DNA from: Rhea pennata
Lineage: Eukaryota > Chordata > Aves > Rheiformes > Rheidae
Direction of reading: 5' to 3'
NCBI RefSeq assembly: GCF_028389875.1
Contig: NC_084669.1
Coordinates: 35,440,731-35,504,730, forward strand
DNA length: 64,000 bases
Part shown: positions 1-10,800 of the stretch, piece after piece
How the letters are laid out: each line of letters starts with the position of its first letter
Numbering within the stretch: the first letter of the stretch is position 1
The notes under the pieces: model-generated
What the model was told of the DNA's origin: nothing
Databases searched by the model: none
What the model saw: only the letters and a program-made list of their open reading frames with translations
Translations under genes and position numbers: made by a program

Positions 1-793
1 GTAATTAAAACTCCCTTTCCAAAATCCAAATCCAGTCCCACTTAACACAGCAACTAGATTACAAATATAAGTATAATACTAACTATCCAAACAATGTTAT
101 ATGGACACGAACATCTTTAGGAAGAAGAAGGCTTGTATTAGCTACAAATCATTCCACAGTTGCTTAGATAGATCTCAGCCTATAGTATGAAATGGTATGT
201 ATCTGCTACCAAAACAAATGACTAAAACTAGTATTTGAACATTTAAAATCATTAATATGATGAACAAAGAGATCAGGGGTTTTTTTTGTGTGTGTGTTTC
301 TCACAACCAATGGATACTTTGTTAAAAAATGAATATATACATCTATTTAAAAAACTGAGAAACTCAGTCATCTAGTACTATGAACATCCACTGTGTTAGT
401 TGCACATATATAGCTTTTATTATCTTTTAAAATCATGAATATATTCCAAAATACTATTTTTATGCTTTCAAATTTATGGAGTTGGCTCTTAATACGTAAC
501 CATATCACGTGTTGAACAAAACTAATGAATAAGCCATCATTTCAGTTGCATCTGTAACAAAATTCTGTTTTTTGAAACATTTTTCATATGAGCCTTATTC
601 CAGGATCTTAGCGTGATCAGTTAATTGAACTTTGCAACGGGGAAATACTTAAAGGAGGCAAGAAAGAAGGTCGATGATGCATTTCAGCTAGTCCTACCCG
701 CAGGAGAACCGGCTTCGGCTCCCCCCCGTAGAAACCCAAGCACACTCCAAACACTTTCAGCCCGCGGAGGCGGCAGGGGGGACTCCTGCTTAC
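1..793 (-). other. DNAJC12: DNAJC12 intron 1 (5' part)
   Basis: AT-rich sequence downstream of the DNAJC12 exon 1 donor on the minus strand. No further DNAJC12 exon, RNA gene or recognised mobile element is visible. The 617-790 part is GC-richer and belongs to the promoter CpG island. Confidence 0.75.
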
Positions 794-871
794 CGTGGAC
801 AGCTCATCGCACCCCAGCAAGCTGTAGTAATCCTCCAAGTCATCCGGGCTGCCGTGCCAAATCGCATCCAT
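794..871 (-). CDS. DNAJC12: DNAJC12 exon 1, coding part (gene continues left of the window)
   Basis: DNAJC12 is a small J-domain (HSP40) co-chaperone that partners HSP70 and is known to assist aromatic amino acid hydroxylases. Read on the minus strand, the 78 bases from an ATG at 871 give 26 codons beginning MDAIWHGSPDD and running into EDYYSLLGCDELST, which matches the start of the vertebrate DNAJC12 J domain (EDYYxLLGCDEL). A GTAAGC donor follows directly (793 downwards), leaving the intron in phase 0. The HPD motif lies in the next exon, outside this window. An in-frame ATG further upstream at 937 is not used, because family members start at MDAI. The gene points away from SIRT1, as in human. 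Confidence 0.9.
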
Positions 872-1140
872 GGGGGCAAGTCCGCTGGCCTTCCTCAAGC
901 CGAGGCACCGGGCGTCCAAAATACGCGCCCAGTGCAAAGCTCGCCGGCTGCCTCAGAACCAGCCGAGGGAAACGGGCTGTTCCCACGCAGCCCCGGAGCC
1001 CTCTCCGGCGCTTTTGAACGGAGGGAGCTGACACGCACGAACTCCCGGGGAACCTCCGCTCTCCATTGGCCCCTGCAGGATGCCAGTCCGGTTGCACAAA
1101 CCCGCTGATGGCAATGCTCCCTGGGACTTGTAGTTGCCAA
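872..1140 (-). promoter_or_regulatory. DNAJC12: DNAJC12 promoter and 5' UTR region, CpG-rich
   Basis: GC- and CpG-rich sequence immediately upstream of the DNAJC12 start codon. It contains an inverted CCAAT box (ATTGG on the plus strand at 1065-1069, about 195 bases upstream of the ATG) and a ZNF143-type element at 1116-1134. No TATA box is evident, as usual for CpG-island promoters. The transcription start cannot be fixed from sequence. Confidence 0.6.
1116..1134 (-). promoter_or_regulatory. ZNF143/SBF-type element
   Basis: On the minus strand this reads ACTACAAGTCCCAGGGAGC, fitting the ZNF143/Staf SBS consensus ACTACAANTCCCAGNNNGC. Such sites sit close to start sites of CpG-island promoters. 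It lies about 245-263 bases upstream of the DNAJC12 ATG. Confidence 0.6.
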
Positions 1141-1149
1141 AGTAACTGC

Positions 1150-4100
1150 AACATTGAACTCTGGCTATCGTCCAGGCTGGAAAGAATTCAGGATACTAAG
1201 CAAAATCTAGCTGTATTTGAGACTCAGGTCCTGCCATCATGCATACATCCAGGTCAAATCAGGCACACACTTAAAGGCTTGCTTGCACCAGGACCTGTAT
1301 TTTTTGCATCCCTGCTACGACAGAACAGGGTGAATCTTTGGTCTTTGAAGGCTAGACAGGACACACAGATATTTTATTCTTCAAAAACCAGCAGTTCACC
1401 ATTTCTGCACATAAATTTTGTGTCTGATAAAATTAAGACTATCAAAACTTACTGTCTTATTGTACTTACTGTCTATTATCAAAAGAAACATTCTTCTCAT
1501 ACACAATTACTTTCAAATTCTGTCTTGAAGGTCTTTGTCATACACGTAGTAAACACTCGTTGTTAAATTCATTCTACATTGAAGTGAAATGTCTTTAAGC
1601 TTGAATGGTGATTAATGACCAAGGCCTCAGTCTCACAGAGACCACTGATATGCTTTACTGTACTCTCCTATGATCCATTCTTTAATAAATAAATACATAA
1701 ATAAATTCCTAGGTGTAATTCTAGCCCTTCACAGAAGTCTTTTCTCTGGAGCCTGTAGGGCTCTCTTTATTTCCCTCTATCCCTGCAAGATCTTTCTAAT
1801 GCAAGATGTTTAACGTCATCAAATATTGCTGATTCTTTAAAATAACATTTACAAATTTATGTCTTGAATATTTATGCAATTTTAGTTGCAGTGACCTAGT
1901 AGGTGAGAGTTTATGTTCAACAGATACACAGGGTGTGACTGTGGCTAGAATAGCTGTACGTTAATCAGAGAAGAACTCAGTGGCCATTCTGAATGCTATT
2001 TTTGTACTTACAACTGCTTTATTGTTATTACTATTTTATGATGTACATTATGAATCTTTTAAAATTTTCTTTCTATATATTATATTAGCTTTCTACTACT
2101 TTCTCTTTAACACAGAAGGTTGTATTGTCTGAAATTACCTATTTTACTGTACATTCAGATAGTCTAATAAGATAGTAAAATACAAAAAGTGCATAAAAAG
2201 AGCCAATAACATATTTTAATTAAATATTTAATTATTCATTAAAATTAAATATTTACTTTATTAAGCAACAAAGCACAAATCTCAGTGGAACGATTTAAAT
2301 CTGCTAGAAATACTAACTACCATATTTCTCAGAGCAGACAAACTAACTGATATATTTTTTCAGCAAAGTGGAAGAACTAACAATTACAAATCTCTCCATC
2401 TCTCCCACTCCTAACTTAACAACAAACCACAAAAGCATAATAGAAAGAAAAAAAAAGCCTTTTAGCAAGAGATCATGTAAATATTTAAATAGATTGTACT
2501 TTGTGGGAGGATAAAAAACAAACAGCTGTCCCTGTTCCCCAGCAGCACTTCTGACATACCATTCTCGTCCAAGTATTTCTTGTATATTTGCATAAGGTGA
2601 AAGGGAAAGATCTTTAACCCTATTTCCCCCTGGGATTCAGCAGCTATTTTTGTGCTGCAAGGTGAACTGCAGGTCCAAGAGCAAAACTCAGCAGACTAAA
2701 GTGAGTTTCTTGCTCACTCTGGTTAGGAAGCACCACCCAGGGAATCTGCTGGCCGAGGCCCTGGACTCATCCATATTCAATCCGTTCAGACTGAATAACG
2801 GAAGGCCTGACCGGCACCGCCGCAGCCAGCACACTGCAGTTTTTCCCCTCCCAAAGCATTCCCATACTTGGGACAAAACACCTTCATAGCATGGTCTGAA
2901 GGTTTGAATGTAGGTGACAGCTAAATCTGAACTGGAGAAGGCTCAAAACAATGCTTAACTACCTGCGTATACATATTTACCCGGATCGAACAAGCCAGGC
3001 TCTTCTTATCCACTTAGTCTGCGTTATTAATAGAAAAAACATGAATTCAAATTTCATCACCGTTCATGATACTGCATAGTAACTCAGCCTATTAATACTC
3101 CTACTGATTTCCACAGGACAAGCGCAGGGCAAGGCATCATCAAAAAGGAGGGTAAGAGAACCTGCATATAATACATAGACAAAGTATGGAAAGCATTCCC
3201 AAGAGATGAAGTTTATGTGAAAGAGAATCAGGGGGCAGAAGATGGCACAGTGTGTGAGCACATGTTCTGCTTCGTGTTGCTCAGAACATACAAACAGTAC
3301 AGAATATGAGGAAATCTGGTATTTGTTCTCTGTACCCAACCACAAACAAAATGTTTCTACTCACTCCTAACATAGCATCTACAATTTTTGCTTGCTTTGA
3401 GTCACTGACAGGTGAAACAACATGACACCCAATCTTGGTTCAATATAACAGAAGGTTTACCATAAACTTACAGAAGTCCAAAATGGTCCTTTAAGTAAAT
3501 CAGCAAAATCTGTAGATCTATATTTGAATTGATGAAGCAGGAATTTATTTCCATAAAATGCATCAAATTCTTCCAGTATCACTTCTTCTCAATTGACTTT
3601 ACTTGTCTTGCTTCCTGAGGACAAAGAGTACACATTTTCACAAAGTTCAAGGCACAATATAACTGAGTTTTGCATTTTGTGCTCTATCCTTGTCCCAGCA
3701 TATGCTTAGACCTGCAGAAACAGGAGAGGACCTAAGCAGCGCCAAACTGGCTTCCTAATTTAGGGGCACCAACTGCTATAATAGTTATAACATGCATAAA
3801 TGCTTGTAACACTACTATCAGCTTTAGGAACCTTGATTCCTTTCCTTTCCTCAGCATTGCCTTTTCCAGAAAGCTTTAGATCATGCACTTACTTAGTAAT
3901 GAATTTTCTTCATTAGAACACTGTCTTCACATAAACGCACACCGAAGTTACAGTATCAAAGTCACACTCCTCCTTTACAGCTGACAAAAATATTGTGCAT
4001 GTGCTGTTAGAGAAATCTTGAATCTTACCTCAGTGTCAATAAGGATAAAGGATGCATGCATTCAGATTTGCTTGGAATAACTAAAAAAACCTCCTATGAT

Positions 4101-4800
4101 TCACATTCAGTTACTTCACAGCGTATTTTTGAGATATAGGTCCCCAATAAAAGAAATACAGTTTCAGAAATGATATGTTTATCCAGGGGTCTTGTTATTA
4201 GTAAGTGAAAGAACGAGGGGAAAAAAAGAATTAGATTTTTTTCCCCACAATTACATGTACCATCTATAAAACCAGTTATAGGTAAAACAATTCCTTTTGA
4301 AGCTCAAACTAAGCATCAACTATTTTAATCAGAAGTACAGCTTTTTTTTTAAAAAAAAAAAAAAAGGCTGATGGCATCAAGGCCTGAAAGGGATAAATTC
4401 TGCCTACCTAACCTTGACCTTGCCACTAAGCTTGGATATTTTGTTATAATAAATTCACTAAAATTATTCTGTAAATAGCTTCTGATATTAAGCAGTAGCA
4501 CATTAAACAAAACAGTATTTACATTGATATCCATAAAGCTTACATCAAAAGCTTTATGTAGGTGGTAATTCTTAGGTAATAAAATCAAAGTAGCTGCAAA
4601 AAATATTTATCCTTTAAAAAAAAAGAGTTGATTTTTTGAAAGCAAACTGATAATATCAGTTCAGTTCAGGAACAAGTAAGCGAATGAAATGATACTGTAA
4701 AGCCAATTCAGCCAACACTTCACATAGCTGTCTGTGGTTATTTCATTCTTTGTTATGGTGAAAGAGAAAATAAGCATACTTTATACATTCTAGAGCCTAC
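1150..4800. other. Spacer between DNAJC12 and SIRT1 promoters, left part
   Basis: AT-rich intergenic DNA. The open frames here are short and overlap on both strands, and none resembles a known protein. A short A-run lies near 4351-4365. No RNA gene or recognisable transposon was seen. Confidence 0.6.
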
Positions 4801-5370
4801 TGTTAGGCTTATAAGCAACGTCACAACACAAATAAGCAATGAGCAGGATACAATTTATTAATTCACAGGCATAGGCTATTCACATATTAGACGGACAGAA
4901 AGAGAGATCAATTAATAGTAAATAAAGCAGAGTCTACGTACCACCAAGCAATTTGGGCTCTCAACCTCGAGGAGTTTCCTGGTCAGGCGTCCCCAAACCA
5001 GGGAGGAGGCGACTTGCATCTGTCTCTCCTAAAGCGAGTCCCCTTCCCTTACCTATAGATATACGTGACAGCGATGACCACAAGTCATACGACAAAGCTT
5101 TGTTCAGCCGGTGGAACTAAGATGTGGTTCAGATGAAACAAAGATGTGGCTCCAGGTGGTCACTTCTTGGCAGATTGTCCTGCTCACAGGACAGTGCAGC
5201 TGTCCAAGTTCTGCTGACAGGACAATGCAGCTGTCCAGGTCTTATTAATAAGCAAGTTGTATGAGCCCTCAGGTATCCGCTCACATTAATAACAGTGACT
5301 GGAGAGCAGCCTGTGGAAGCAGGTGTACTTAATCAATATAACAATGGGGTTCAGTGTAGCCTCCCCTACA
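4801..5370 (-). mobile_element. Solo LTR of an endogenous retrovirus-like element
   Basis: A 570-bp block bounded by TGTTAGG on the left and CCCTACA on the right, the inverted TG...CA ends expected of an LTR. On the minus strand it starts TGTAGGGG and ends CCTAACA. An AATAAA signal in that orientation lies close to the 3' end (plus-strand TTTATT at 4854-4859), as in an LTR R region. The flanks are CCTAC (4796-4800) and CCCAC (5371-5375), a possible 5-bp target duplication with one mismatch. No internal gag/pol sequence or second LTR adjoins it, so it is probably a solo LTR left by recombination. The family was not identified; it inserted between two promoters. Confidence 0.72.
5180..5241 (-). 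repeat. Imperfect 31-bp tandem duplication inside the LTR
   Basis: Two adjacent units, 5180-5210 and 5211-5241, share CTGCT-ACAGGACA-TGCAGCTGTCCA with a few substitutions. Their place in the presumed U3 half suggests an enhancer-type duplication. Confidence 0.7.
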
Positions 5371-6700
5371 CCCACCTATACAGCAAGAAATACAAGCAAA
5401 AGAAATTAAAATATTCTGAGATGTCTTTCACATTGGTATTTCAACTGAAACTCAGCAAAGCACAAAAATGAAAGAACAGCAAATATGTCCTGCAAGGGCA
5501 GTTCCCTCAGCCACCTCTGTTTCACTTCTAATAAATACGATTTTATCATGCAGACCCCTGTTGACCATATTTGAACTGCGTCCAGTCCAAATTTGTTTCC
5601 CTAAAATTCCAAATTTCACAGTGTACAAAAGTAATAGGATAACACCTATACAGCCGTCTGACCACTAATGTATCTTGGAAGGTGCAGTAGAAAAGATGCC
5701 CATGCACAGTGAGAATTAAGCATATAAATACCTATCATCTTAGTCAATACCTCTTCTGCAAAGGAAAATAAACTCAAGACAGACCAAAACAGAAATCATG
5801 AGAAAAAGTATAAAAATTAAAAGATATTATTAATGATCTATGTGCATTGCACAGCAGCCACAGCCTGGAGTCAAGAGCCAGCTCGTCTAGCTGCCTGTGT
5901 CATGGCTGCTGTTTAGTGCCACTTGGAAATCGGGAAGTCTATTGCACTCTTTAGGGCTGGGGTCATCAGAAAGACCCAGGGAAGTGGCCAAATCCTGTCC
6001 AGACAGAACTTTCAGGTAAAAAGGGACAGAATAGTCCAAGAAAAACCACGAGTGGTAGCTCAGTATTTACTATACAACGATGGTCCACAATTCAGCATCA
6101 AGGCTGGCCATTACAAGACGGCCTCTACAACTAATGTTTAAATAACAGAGGTCACTGAAAACACAGGTCACCAGCTACTGGCATACGTGCCATTAGGGAA
6201 CATGGACACAAAAAAAAATGTGAATGTCACTAGAAAAAACCCTGCTCTTCCAAGTTAGCATCAAGTCCCTACTAAATTAGGCAGGCTCCATTCTTCAAAT
6301 ATGTTAAGATGGGTTCTGAAAAAAACATACAAAAAACTTCTAACTCAAGAGTTTAAGTATCAGGGCAATGTTCAAGCATCCCTATCAAAAGCTCAACCAA
6401 TAGGTGCAAAAAAATTTTCAATGTAGTCAGCAAACAAGCTGACTGTCCTGACAAAAGCTGAAATCCAGAAGTATTTTTCTTTTTATCCTCAGATCAGTTC
6501 CATGTTTACAGAAAAGCATTTACAAACCTTGCAGTAAAGCTACCTGAGAAGCAAACGCACCGAGAGGAAGACTCTTACAAGCTTTCATGGCAGGTTTAAT
6601 CCCGCCAACGGGACGGCTATGGCGAAATCCAACCTAGTGCATCAAGTCAGTGAGTCAGTGACAGGAAACACCTTCCTCCCCTTCAGCAAAATGCACTGCG
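5371..6700. other. Spacer between LTR and SIRT1 CpG island
   Basis: AT-rich intergenic DNA with no supported gene. A 72-codon plus-strand frame at 5923-6141 resembles no known protein and is probably chance. Confidence 0.55.
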
Positions 6701-6902
6701 TGTTTTATATCCTCATTCTAAAGCTCTTTATAAAGAAAATTGAGCGTTTTTAGTATTAAGCGACAGAAACGTCTGGAGCTGCGAAGGAAGCCTGAAACCG
6801 CCATTTGCCAGTCGCTGTCCCACCACAGGCACCAGCCCCTGGGGCGCACTGCAGACAACAGAGACAAACTTCAGGCAAAACGAAGCCCCCCTTTCCCCCC
6901 TC

Positions 6903-6927
6903 GCCCCGCCCCGCCCCGCCCCGCCCC
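6903..6927 (+). repeat. (GCCCC)5 tract
   Basis: Five consecutive GCCCC units, preceded by further C-runs. They form GC-box-like sites and, on the minus strand, regularly spaced GGGG runs. Confidence 0.9.
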
Positions 6928-7047
6928 AGGCTAACACACGGGCACCGCGCCCCGCCGTCGCCGCCGCGACGGTTACGCTCCCCACACAAGCGACGGTTAC
7001 ACCCCCACCCCCTCTCCTGCCCCCTCCTGGGCGCGGCTCCGCGCGGC

Positions 7048-7053
7048 CACGTG
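7048..7053 (+). promoter_or_regulatory. E-box CACGTG (1 of 3)
   Basis: Perfect palindromic E-box in the context GCCACGTGAC, about 320 bases upstream of the SIRT1 ATG. The consensus suits MYC/MAX, USF, CLOCK/BMAL1 or TFE/MITF factors. Confidence 0.7.
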
Positions 7054-7195
7054 ACGAGCAACCGCCATGGCGCGAGGGGCGGGCGCGCCGCGGCGGGGAG
7101 GAGGGGGGGAACCGCGGGCGGTGCCGCGCGACTGCTCTACCGGCGCGAGGGTCGCGTGACGCGAGCTGCGCCCCGCCCCCCCGCCTCACCCCCCT

Positions 7196-7201
7196 CACGT
7201 G
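7196..7201 (+). promoter_or_regulatory. E-box CACGTG (2 of 3)
   Basis: Perfect E-box in the context CTCACGTGAC, about 170 bases upstream of the SIRT1 ATG, close to the GTCACGTGAC-type site bound by TFEB/USF proteins. Confidence 0.7.
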
Positions 7202-7261
7202 ACCCGGTTTGTTGTTGTTGCGGCCGCTGCGGGGCGGGTGCCGCGTGGGCGGTGGCGCGGT

Positions 7262-7267
7262 CACGTG
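7262..7267 (+). promoter_or_regulatory. E-box CACGTG (3 of 3)
   Basis: Perfect E-box in the context GTCACGTGCC, about 105 bases upstream of the SIRT1 ATG. Confidence 0.7.
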
Positions 7268-7368
7268 CCGCGTTTAAATCGCTCCCTGGGGGTGGGGGAG
7301 GGGGCCGTGGCGGAGGCGCTGCTGCGCGCTGCGCCGGGCGGGAGGGGGGCGGCGGTTGCTACTCCAAG

Positions 7369-7825
7369 ATGGCGGACGGGGAGACTCCGCTCCTCCAGCC
7401 CCGCGGCTGCGGCCCCGGCGGCGCGGCCGGCAGCGCCGAGCCCGCTCCGAAGCGCCAGCGCCTCGACTCGGAGGACGGTGGCGGCGGGCGGGGCGCGGCG
7501 CCCGCCCAACGCCCGGAGCGCGGCGCGGGGCCGGCGGCCGCTGTGGCGGCGACGGAGCTGCCGGACGCGGCGGCGGCGGCGATGCCCGAGGGCGGCGGCG
7601 AGGAGGAGGAGGAGGAGGGCGACGAGGCCGGAGCGGCGGCGGCGGCGGCGGGCCGGAGCGGCGCGGACAATAGGGCCGGGCCGCGGGGCCTGCCCCGGGC
7701 GGAGCCGCGGCCGCGGCCGCGGGGCCGGGAGGAGGGGGCGGAGGCGGCGCCGGCGGCGGCGGCCATTGGCTGCAGGCGGGCGCAGTGTTCAAACGGGGCG
7801 GCCGCCGCGCCGGCCCCGCAGCCCG
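7369..7825 (+). CDS. SIRT1: SIRT1 coding exon 1 (residues 1-152)
   Basis: Begins [10 protein letters not shown], then a [11 protein letters not shown] motif comparable to the human N-terminal nuclear localisation region, and an acidic EEEEEEGDE run among Ala/Gly/Pro-rich sequence. The donor is CCCG|GTGAGC in phase 1, which fits exon 2. The last residues after AAAAIG (CRRAQCSNG and an Ala/Pro stretch) do not resemble human, where IGYR is followed at once by exon 2. No better phase-1 donor was found nearer to IG. Confidence 0.88.
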
Positions 7826-10800
7826 GTGAGCACCCGGCGGGCGCGGCGGGGAGGACGGCGGCAGGCGGGCGGGCGGGCGGCGGGCAGCCGTCAGGCGCGG
7901 CTCCAGCGAGGCGGCGCGGCGGACGGCGTGTTAGCGCAGGAGGAGGCGGGCTTGCCTCTCCGGCCTGTAAACGGTTCTTTTTTTTGTTGCTTTGGGTACG
8001 TTGCTGGCAGTAACGTCTTGCTGAAAGTGAAAAATCGTAAGCCCCGTTTCCTCCTCTCAATATCTGCTGTGATAATCATTTGTATTCATGTTTCTTAGAC
8101 GCTTTCATTAAAAAAAAAAAAAAAAAAAAAAAAAAAGCAGCTGTCTTGCCCAGCTCTTGTGAGAAATCCTAGTCAGAGTCCTGTTTGAGATGTCAGTGAG
8201 TGGAGCACAAACCTGGACTACAGCCACGAAAAGTACCTGCTTGAGGCATGCTGTTCAGGCAGTGTCTGTACAAGAGTACTTTGTGTTACTGGTTTTCTTT
8301 TCTTTTTTTAAGTAATGCCTGGGAGAGACTTCTTAAATGGTAAAAGACATTACATTCTGCCAGTAAGGTCTTTGCACGCCGTTATAGATATTTTTCCTTT
8401 AACCGCTGAGTAAAGCTGTGCAGACGATTTGTGCTGCTGCCAAAGCTACGCGGAGGGGAACAGGAGCTGGACACTGGGTGGAACAGCCCTACTATTCAGA
8501 AGCTTCCCCACACCAGCAGAAGAGTTGAACTAACAATGAGCTCTTATAAAGAGAGCTTATTTTTCTTATTCTTTTTTTTTTCTTTTTTTATGTATATATT
8601 ATTATATATCTCATTTTTCCTTGTAGGAAGCCTTCTTGCTCAAGTTACTCAAGTCCTGGGGCATGTTCTGCTTTGTATTGGTTACTTCTGGCAAGAATTA
8701 CCTTTATTCCTTTGAGGAATCAAGTAACTAGGCAGGAAGTGTTACAATTTAAACAGTTACTTTAGCCTGTTTATCACGTTGTTTCATGAATACAAGATAA
8801 TTGGTGGCCTTTGTGATTTGTGTCCTTAATAACGTAAGCTTTAATTCTTTGCACAGAAGACATAAAGATAGTTCTATTAAAACACTTCACATTTACTGAT
8901 GTGTACTAACCACTTTTTCTTCCTAATTTTTTTCTTCATAATATAGTCACTAACTTCATGCATTATGAGATGGAATGAAAAATTACTGTAAATATGTAGA
9001 TTAATAAGAAATAGTAATTGCAGAAGAACATAACAGCACATAAAAGAAGTGAAGTTCTCTCCTCTGCTTTTTTCCATTCTAATCAGAATAAAATATGAAT
9101 GCAAATTAAGAAGAAGCAAAGAATATGATGTGATCTGTGAATAAAAAATATGATGTTCTGTGGTGCTCTTTATTTAAGAGTGAAATAACCTAGCTAAAAT
9201 ATTATGAGGCTTTCGTTGGAAAGGTTGAAACTGCTACAGTTTTTTCAGCCTTTCCTTTTAGAGGGAAAGATTATTTGCTTCAGAGCAAAGACGTTTCTCT
9301 CGTTTACTACTTTGCTTCAAAGAACATGACTGAAACTTCTATCTCTGCAAGATAAAATGGATGAGTTAAGTTTCATGAAGATGGCAGCACATTTTCTATC
9401 ATAATTGAAACAGAATAAAAGCGTGTACGCACTGTACGTACTTTTACCCTGTTTCAATTATGACAGAAAACGTTGTTCAGCTACTGCAGTTCAGCTCACA
9501 GGTAACAACCTAACAAACTTCTGTAGCTCAATTGTATCTGATTGTGTATTTGTGTGGGAGTTTTGGGGGTTTTTGTTTGTTCTGGTTCTTTTAGTGTTGT
9601 GCGCTTAAAACTAGTCAAAGACTGTTCTGTAAATGGTAGGGTATTGATTTAACAATGTTCATTTTCAGAGCAAGAGCTGTGTGAAGGGAGAATTGTAGGA
9701 GAAAGGAATTACAATTTCCAAGCATTTAGAGTTATTTTAAAGATCCAAAAGCTCAGCACCCAGCACTTTGGAATGAAAAGTCACTAAGGCCAACATCCAG
9801 CACACCAAAGGCCAGCATTAATGTACTAAATCCTACAGTAATTCTAATGAATTCGTGGAATGATATCTACATACCTAACAAAAAAAATGTAGGTTAGAAA
9901 ATTTTAAATAGCAAAACTGCCTGCTATACTATTTGTAATTCATTGCAAGTCAACTTTAAAAAGCATACCATCTTAGGTTTTGTGATGTGTTTAAATATAT
10001 ATCTTTGGCAAATATACGTACTGATATGAACTGTGCCATTTAGGTCAAGTATTGTAATATGTTGGCTGTTGTGCTGTCTTGCAGATAACTTCCTTTTTAG
10101 TGATGAAATCGTAGCCAATGGTTTCCATTCCTGTGATAGTGATGAAGATGACAGAGCCTCACATGCAAGTTCTAGTGACTGGACTCCAAGACCACGTATA
10201 GGTAGAAACATATATGATGTTCTCTTAGCTTCTTTTTACTTTTGAATAGTTACTTAATTCTTCCTGGTTTTCAGATGATTTCTTTTGCTATTGCCAAAGA
10301 TTTTCAATTATTACTTTCTCAGCAGCTTAGAGTTGCTGGTGGTATTGTGTGTGATGTTTTAAGGAGATTAAAAATGAATCTCTTTAAATTTACTGTATTT
10401 TTATTTAAAATGTCAGTAGCTTTTTTGTGCAGAAATCCTGCCCTGATTAAAAGTGTACACATAAACTCATTAAACTGAACAGATTTATGGCATGTTTCTA
10501 ACTTATTTACTTAGCATTATTCATACTTTAAGGAACAAGAAGCTGATTCCTAGGTCATTTTAGCCAAATCAATCCATAGGGCTTACTGTCCTAAGTGTTA
10601 TATCACTTCGGAAATTATTAGTTGACCTAACTATTGCACATTTAAAGTTAAGCGTGGCAGTTAGGAACTCAGTAGAAAATAGTAGATTTTGCCTTGCCCA
10701 GAGGTTAAACAAGTGCTGATGAGGTGACTGGTGGCTTTTGTGGGGAAGGGGCTTCCAGGACCTCTTTGGGTTGAAGCTTGAGGCCTTGTGTCTGACACAG

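Larger units (their letters stand above)
6890..7930 (+). promoter_or_regulatory. SIRT1: SIRT1 CpG island: promoter, 5' UTR and exon 1
   Basis: A sharp change from AT-rich DNA to very GC- and CpG-rich sequence spanning the SIRT1 start codon. It holds five GCCCC units (6903-6927), three CACGTG E-boxes, several GC boxes and G-runs. No TATA box is seen at a convincing distance. The start site is not determinable by eye. Confidence 0.8.

Noticed and set aside
872-937. In-frame upstream ATG at 937 extending DNAJC12 by 22 residues
   Set aside because: The extension has no family counterpart; DNAJC12 proteins start at MDAI, encoded at 871.
7359-8060. Long overlapping frames on both strands across the CpG island (up to 299 and 233 codons besides SIRT1 exon 1)
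   Set aside because: GC-rich DNA has few stop codons, the products are low-complexity Arg/Ala/Pro, and only the SIRT1 frame has homology and a matching splice donor.
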